Both the position numbers and the translations under genes were made by a program. This document shows, piece after piece, positions 59,413 through 64,000 of a stretch of 64,000 nucleotides of DNA. Position 1 is the first letter of the stretch; the number at the start of each line of letters is the position of its first letter. Source of the stretch: Saprospiraceae bacterium (GTDB lineage Bacteria; Bacteroidota; Bacteroidia; Chitinophagales; Saprospiraceae); assembly GCA_016714985.1 (NCBI GenBank), contig JADKBS010000019.1, forward strand, positions 1-64,000. The letters run 5' to 3'. Below the pieces are notes generated by a model. That model made no database searches. It was not told the origin of the DNA and was given only the letters and a program-made list of their open reading frames with translations.

Positions 59413-62400
59413 GTGAACAACTTACTTCCACATTTTATTCAAGAGCAATTGCTGGCCGAAAAACGCCACGGCAGCTTCACGGCCTATACCGTGTTTGTGG
59501 ATATGTCGGGCTTCACACGCCTTACCGAGATCTTGCTGAAGCAGGGCACCATCGGGGCTGAGCGCCTTTCCAATATCTTGAATTCCATTTTCGAGCCGAT
59601 GGTGCGGCAGATTTACGCTGCCGGTGGATTCATTCCCTATTTTGCGGGCGATGCCTACACGGGTATTTTCCCAACGGGCAGTTGCGATTGTAATGCTGCC
59701 AAACTGTTGGCGCTGGCGCAAAGGCAGTTCGAGCTTTTGGCACAGGCATCGGCAAGTTTTAGCGAGTTTGAGATTGGAATAAAGACAGGCCTCTCCTATG
59801 GACTGGTAGAGTGGGGCATCGTGGGCAATGATCACAAGTCCTACTACTTCAAAGGCCCTGCCATCGAAGGTTGTGCGCAAGGCCAGATGCAGGCTCAGCA
59901 GCAGCAAATCATTGTTGACGAAGCATTTAGACAGGAGCTAGGCCATGCAGTTCCACTGACCAACAGTACCAAGCCTGGCTACTACATCATTGAAGAGAAG
60001 CCCGATGCAACCGTATTAACTATCTCAGAACCCAATGCGTTGCCTGACCTGAAGCCAGCGGTGCTTGCGCAATTTTTGCCGAAGGCACTGCTTGAATTTA
60101 ACCAGCATCGGGGTGAGTTTCGCACGGTGGTGGCGGTCTTTATTTCATTTGAAGGCATCAAGGAATATGGGCCATTGGATCGCTTCGCAACAGAGGTGCT
60201 AAACCAAATCCACAATTTTTCCGGCTATTTCAAGGAAATTGATTTTAGCGACAAGGGCGGAGTGATTGTCTCTTTTTTTGGTGCCCCTGTTTCCTACGAA
60301 AACAATGTGGAACGGGCGTTGGAATTCGTACTGGCTTTACAGGACGAATTGCTGCCCATGCAAATCAATGATGGCCTCCATTTCAAGGTGGGCATTGCCG
60401 AAGGCATTGCTTATGCTGGCGTCATTGGTGGGGCAGAACGCAGCCAGTATGCTGCCGTTGGCAACCGGGTGAACATTGCTGCCCGCCTGATGATGAGCGC
60501 CAAATGGGGCGAAGTACTCGTGGATGAGTCCGTGCACAAGAACCGCAACTACCGCTTCTTGCACACGGGCGACATCAGCTACAAGGGCTTGAAGTCACCC
60601 ATCTCAACCTACCAGTTGAAGGGGCGAAACCAGCAGGAGCACCGGCCATTCGATGGCGCAATGGTAGGCCGGGAAGCAGAGCTGGACAAGCTGGAAACAT
60701 TTGCGTTAAGTGCCTTTGATGAGTCAAAAACCGCCGTTGCCTATGTCTATGGGGAGCCGGGAATTGGCAAGTCGAGGCTTTCCTATGAGCTGCGCAACCG
60801 CTTGCGAAAACGACGCAGCCCCCATTGGATGGTTTGCCAGAGCGACCAGATATTGCGCAAGCCGTTCAACCCGTTTGTTTATTTGCTCAGGACATATTTT
60901 GGCCAGAAGCCGTCCAACACGATAGAAGCCAACTTACTTAATTTCATCAATGAGTTTGGCTTGCTGCTGAACGACCTTTTGGAGGTTTCAGACCCCAATT
61001 CTGAAGCTATAAAACGGGAAGTGGTGCGCACCAAGCCCATTTTTGCGGCACTCATTGGCCTTAAGACCAACGACTCCCTTTGGGACGAACTCGATGCACT
61101 TGGCCGCTACCGGAACACGCTCACAGCACTAACAGCCCTGGTGCAGGCCGAGGCCCTGCTCGGCCCCGTAGTGCTTGAGTTGGAAGACGGTCATTGGTTC
61201 GATGACAGTTCCCGTGAGTTCCTCAACGAGTTGATTGGGCGAATCCGCCACATGCCAGTATTCATTCTGGTCACCTCCCGCTACGACGACGATGGCGGTA
61301 AGCCGAACGTTTTCAGCCCTTCTGTATTAGAGAAAAACGAAGTAGCCAAGCTCGAAATAGACCTCAACATCCTAGATGCAGAAGCGATGAAGGGGTTTGC
61401 GAAGCAAAGGCTTTATGGCGAAGTAAGCCCCGACTTGCTTGAACTGTTGCTGCGCACCACCAATGGCAATCCTTTCTATGCTGAGCAAATGCTCGAATAT
61501 TTCATCGAGAGTGGCCAGCTCGAAGAGCGCCCCGATGGCTGGATGGTGAAGGATGCCAACGTCCGGGTCAGTGACAGCATTCAGGCAGTGCTTACCGCCA
61601 GGATTGACCGGTTGAGCGGCTTGGTGAAGGAAACAATCAAGGCAGCGGCGGTCATTGGGCGGGAGTTTGAGCTGCCCGTGCTCACGGAGGTGATGCTGGC
61701 CAACGAGGAATTGATACAGATCAATGGCAACAGCACCGCTGTGCTCAAAGAGCAGGTGAAGACGGCAGAGCGGGCCCAGATATGGCAGGCCATGAACGAG
61801 CTTCGCTATATTTTCAAGCACTCGCTGTTGCGGGAGGCAGTTTATGATATGCAGCTCAAAACGAGGCTAAAAGAACTGCACCAGCTCATTGGCGAAGCCA
61901 TCGAAAAACTCTATGAAACCAACCTGGAACAGCGCTACGTGGACCTAGTGTTCCATTATGAGCAGGCCGAAGATGAGGTCAAACTAAGGGAGTACCTGCA
62001 AAAGGCTGCCGATTATTCCAAGGGTTTTTACCAGAACCAACAGGCGCTTCATTACTTCGACAAACTTATCGTCATACTTGAAAAACAAGGCGATGATACG
62101 GAAAAAGCCAAGACCCTGCTTAAGCAGTCCAGTATATTGGAACTGGTTGGGCGTTGGGATGAGTCGGAAGAATTTGCACGACAAGCCCTTGAGGTAGCCC
62201 GCAAGGTGAACCAAAACAAGCTGCTGGGCAGGGCAAACGACGCACTTGGCTACCTGCTCATGTTGAAGGGGCGGTATGAGGAAGCCCACGGCTATTTGGA
62301 AACAGCGGCGGCCTTCTTTGGCTCGAGCCACGACGACAGGGGCATTTCCAAGGTATATGGGCACCTCGGCACCCTCTATTTTCGAAAGGGCAAATACGAA

Positions 62401-63435
62401 GATGCCAAGCTGTATTTTATCAAGAGCATCCAAATTGCTCAGCGATACTCGCACACCTCATCGCTGGCGCAAATCGTGGCAACGCTCGGCCTCACTTACA
62501 TGAACCTCGGCAAGTATGATGATGGTATCCGCTGGCAGCAAAGCCAATTCGAGTCTTGCCAAGAAGTGAACGACCGACAAGGTATGGCGACGTTGCTCAC
62601 CAATATGGGTATTGTCCATTTCGAGAAGGGCGATTACAACCAGGCGCTCGACTGCTACCAGCGTGGCCTTTCGCTGGCCGAAGAATTGGGCAACAAACAG
62701 CTCATATCCATTGCCATCGGCTGCATTGGCACCGTTTGGCAGCGCAAGGGCCGATTCGACCTGGCCGAGGAGCATTTTGAGCGTGACCTCGCCCTGACCG
62801 AAGAACTCGGCGACAAACAGGGCATCTGTATCGCACTGGGGCTTTTGGGCGACTTGTATAGCGTAATGGGCAAGTTCGACGAGGCCATTGGCTATATGCA
62901 GCGCAACTTGAAATTGGCGGAAGAACTGGGCTACAGAAAAGGCATTGCCAAATCGCTAAACACATTGGGTGATATTTATTACTACAAAGGAGATTTGGAG
63001 GCTTCCATACAGTATTATGACCGCTCCATAGAAACCACTAAGGGTATTGGCAATAAATTGGTGCTCGGATTCAGCTTGGTGGAGAAGTCCAATGTCCTGC
63101 TTGCCAAGGAAAGCTATGATGAAATATTGGAAAACCTCCGGGTAGCAACATCAATTGCAGAAGAAATCAAGCACCCCGACCTTTTATTTGAAGTAAGGCT
63201 GATGGCCGGCAAGTTGGCGCTTAAAAAGCAAGAAATTGATGAGGCAAAAAATGTGTTCGATGCTTTATTGGATTTAAAACGTGGAAGGAGGGATGAGGCA
63301 ATGGTGCAATATGAATACAGTAAAATAGAAACTGGTACTGAACATAGGCAAAGGGCTTTGGCGCTGTTCAAGGAATTGTTCAATGAATCTCCAGCACATG
63401 CTTACCTGCTGAAAATCAAGGAGTTGGAAGTGTAG
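59413..63435 (+). CDS. Tandem class III nucleotidyl cyclase - AAA ATPase - TPR regulator
   Basis: 1340 residues from a GTG start. First cyclase domain (~20-200): FVDMSGFTRLTEI with metal Asp30 and YFAGDAYTGIF with Asp80. Second cyclase domain (~235-400): VAVFISFEGIKEYGPL lacks the first Asp and DKGGVIVSFFGAP lacks the second, but YAAVGNRVNIAARLMMSA keeps the Asn-Arg transition-state pair. A P-loop ATPase follows (YVYGEPGIGKSRLSYELRNR, VVLELEDGHWFDDSS, ILVTSRYDDD), then ~10 TPR units to the C-terminus (e.g. LLTNMGIVHFEKGDYNQALD). The order resembles the soluble adenylyl cyclase (sAC). Substrate (ATP or GTP) cannot be told. Confidence 0.85.
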   Translation: MNNLLPHFIQEQLLAEKRHGSFTAYTVFVDMSGFTRLTEILLKQGTIGAERLSNILNSIFEPMVRQIYAAGGFIPYFAGDAYTGIFPTGSCDCNAAKLLALAQRQFELLAQASASFSEFEIGIKTGLSYGLVEWGIVGNDHKSYYFKGPAIEGCAQGQMQAQQQQIIVDEAFRQELGHAVPLTNSTKPGYYIIEEKPDATVLTISEPNALPDLKPAVLAQFLPKALLEFNQHRGEFRTVVAVFISFEGIKEYGPLDRFATEVLNQIHNFSGYFKEIDFSDKGGVIVSFFGAPVSYENNVERALEFVLALQDELLPMQINDGLHFKVGIAEGIAYAGVIGGAERSQYAAVGNRVNIAARLMMSAKWGEVLVDESVHKNRNYRFLHTGDISYKGLKSPISTYQLKGRNQQEHRPFDGAMVGREAELDKLETFALSAFDESKTAVAYVYGEPGIGKSRLSYELRNRLRKRRSPHWMVCQSDQILRKPFNPFVYLLRTYFGQKPSNTIEANLLNFINEFGLLLNDLLEVSDPNSEAIKREVVRTKPIFAALIGLKTNDSLWDELDALGRYRNTLTALTALVQAEALLGPVVLELEDGHWFDDSSREFLNELIGRIRHMPVFILVTSRYDDDGGKPNVFSPSVLEKNEVAKLEIDLNILDAEAMKGFAKQRLYGEVSPDLLELLLRTTNGNPFYAEQMLEYFIESGQLEERPDGWMVKDANVRVSDSIQAVLTARIDRLSGLVKETIKAAAVIGREFELPVLTEVMLANEELIQINGNSTAVLKEQVKTAERAQIWQAMNELRYIFKHSLLREAVYDMQLKTRLKELHQLIGEAIEKLYETNLEQRYVDLVFHYEQAEDEVKLREYLQKAADYSKGFYQNQQALHYFDKLIVILEKQGDDTEKAKTLLKQSSILELVGRWDESEEFARQALEVARKVNQNKLLGRANDALGYLLMLKGRYEEAHGYLETAAAFFGSSHDDRGISKVYGHLGTLYFRKGKYEDAKLYFIKSIQIAQRYSHTSSLAQIVATLGLTYMNLGKYDDGIRWQQSQFESCQEVNDRQGMATLLTNMGIVHFEKGDYNQALDCYQRGLSLAEELGNKQLISIAIGCIGTVWQRKGRFDLAEEHFERDLALTEELGDKQGICIALGLLGDLYSVMGKFDEAIGYMQRNLKLAEELGYRKGIAKSLNTLGDIYYYKGDLEASIQYYDRSIETTKGIGNKLVLGFSLVEKSNVLLAKESYDEILENLRVATSIAEEIKHPDLLFEVRLMAGKLALKKQEIDEAKNVFDALLDLKRGRRDEAMVQYEYSKIETGTEHRQRALALFKELFNESPAHAYLLKIKELEV

Positions 63436-63462
63436 CGCCTCCTTGGGGTTATAGCAGTACGC

Positions 63463-64000
63463 CTATAATTTTTCTGCTGCGGCTGCCTGTTTTTTTGCTT
63501 CTGTGGCTTCTGCAGCCCTGCCCAATTGTTCCAATAATATGGCTTTGGTCTTTAAATAATTCGCTCGTTCGGAATGTTTCGTTTCATTGGTACAGACATA
63601 TTCCGACCATTTTAGTGCCTTGCGCAGCAACAGTTCGTCGAGTGCGACTTTAGAAATGGAAATAGCATAATAGTCAAGCTCGGCATGAAGGTTTTTATAG
63701 TGTTCAAGGATGCGGAACTCAATGAGGGCATCCACCATATATGCCAAGTCGTAAAGATCGCCATTGCGGATATAATGGGCTGCCTTGGCCCTTGCCAACA
63801 ACTCGTTGCGATTGGGTAGGTCCGGATTTCGCAGCAATTCAATTAAGTCCAATTCGGCTTGCTTGTCGAACGGATGTCCCTCATAGGGCTGAAAGCTAAT
63901 GTTCGATTTAATTTGCTTGTCTATCGTTTCATATAGCTTGGCATCCACGTCAGCTAGGCCCACAGCTTCGCCAATTTCTTCCCTGTTGTCAATGATTATC
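63463..64000 (-). CDS. Hypothetical protein, helical C-terminal part (5' end beyond the window)
   Basis: The frame is open to the right edge (IIIDNREEIGEAVGLADVDA) and covers ~179 residues. It is alpha-helical with repeat-like pairs: LDYYAISISKVALDELLLRK, ALKWSEYVCTNETKHSERAN, KTKAILLEQLGRAAEATEAK. This resembles the helical tail of the thioredoxin-fold protein at 29363-30559 (ALKWSDRALAAHP, AAKESKVLAEKKGEA). I infer that the missing N-terminus may be a thioredoxin-like domain, but it cannot be seen. Confidence 0.55.
   Translation of the reverse strand, partial: IIIDNREEIGEAVGLADVDAKLYETIDKQIKSNISFQPYEGHPFDKQAELDLIELLRNPDLPNRNELLARAKAAHYIRNGDLYDLAYMVDALIEFRILEHYKNLHAELDYYAISISKVALDELLLRKALKWSEYVCTNETKHSERANYLKTKAILLEQLGRAAEATEAKKQAAAAEKL

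Noticed and set aside
59422..59907. 161-codon antisense frame at the start of the cyclase gene
   Set aside because: Complement of a clear class III cyclase domain; no independent promoter or motifs.
1..64000. tRNA, rRNA or tmRNA genes
   Set aside because: I looked for T-loop GTTCGAATC-type signatures with matching acceptor stems and for rRNA conserved stretches and found none that fold. Without a covariance search a divergent tRNA could be missed.
1..64000. DGR reverse transcriptase or template repeat inside the window
   Set aside because: No frame shows reverse-transcriptase motifs (such as the YxDD box), and I found no A-rich near-copy of the 6045-6134 region on either strand.

Overview
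The window looks like chromosomal DNA of a Bacteroidota member, most likely a Saprospiria/Saprospirales-type environmental bacterium. The evidence is a protein with a type IX secretion (gliding-motility, type B) C-terminal sorting domain, Bacteroidota-style promoters (TAnnTTTG -7 box), lipoproteins with -SC lipoboxes, a Rho factor with a long disordered insertion, and families largely confined to the phylum (DUF4294, DUF5916, DUF6175-like, DUF6427-like). The genus is inference. I found no tRNA, rRNA or CRISPR array.

Layout. 1-2.6 kb: end of a Uma2-type nuclease gene, a Tat-exported Gfo/Idh/MocA oxidoreductase and a DoxX membrane protein. 2.7-9.9 kb: an accessory, defence-like island. It holds two small two-gene units and a TIR gene that share an almost identical ~30 bp promoter; two TIR + coiled-coil + FGE(C-type-lectin fold) genes; an antisense remnant of the diversity-generating-retroelement (DGR) accessory protein Avd; a YhcG/DUF1016 nuclease; and an effector-associated-domain + TIR protein. 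The first TIR-FGE gene ends in a stretch rich in NNC codons at positions that are usually Asn in DGR templates, so it looks like a DGR target. No reverse transcriptase or template repeat is in the window. 10-12.7 kb: an ADP-forming acetate-CoA ligase/GNAT fusion gene. 12.9-19.7 kb: a six-gene envelope/lipoprotein operon including a CsgG-like and a WG-repeat protein. 19.7-21.1 kb: an esterase and a decayed DUF433/DUF5615 toxin-antitoxin pair. 21.2-28.2 kb: a giant 2335-residue T9SS adhesin-like protein.

28.3-35.9 kb: an exported methyltransferase, a thioredoxin-like protein, small unknown proteins, an IS110-family insertion sequence with a candidate bridge RNA upstream, a 620-residue lipoprotein and a small HTH regulator. 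36-46.6 kb: mostly housekeeping: phhB, DUF4294, rfaE2, a flippase-like membrane protein, panD, a lytic transglycosylase, an ECF-type sigma factor, tatA, DUF4197, folB fused to a Cys-rich tail, and a glutaryl-CoA dehydrogenase. 41.3-41.8 kb holds a peculiar array of four micro-ORFs with the same start context, interleaved with hairpins. 46.8-64 kb: an OmpA-family protein, Xaa-Pro aminopeptidase, rho, serS, a MoxR ATPase, a DUF6427-like membrane protein, a DUF5916 outer-membrane-type protein, a very large class III cyclase/ATPase/TPR regulator, and a truncated gene at the right edge.

Two window-wide patterns stand out. First, at least seven intergenic gaps contain long imperfect hairpins whose arms are built from short tandem words, with a different word in each gap, placed at gene 3' ends. 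Second, five genes are interrupted by a frameshift of the same direction (each repaired by adding one base) while both halves stay conserved. That pattern points to assembly indels for most of them, though real decay is likely for the toxin-antitoxin pair.
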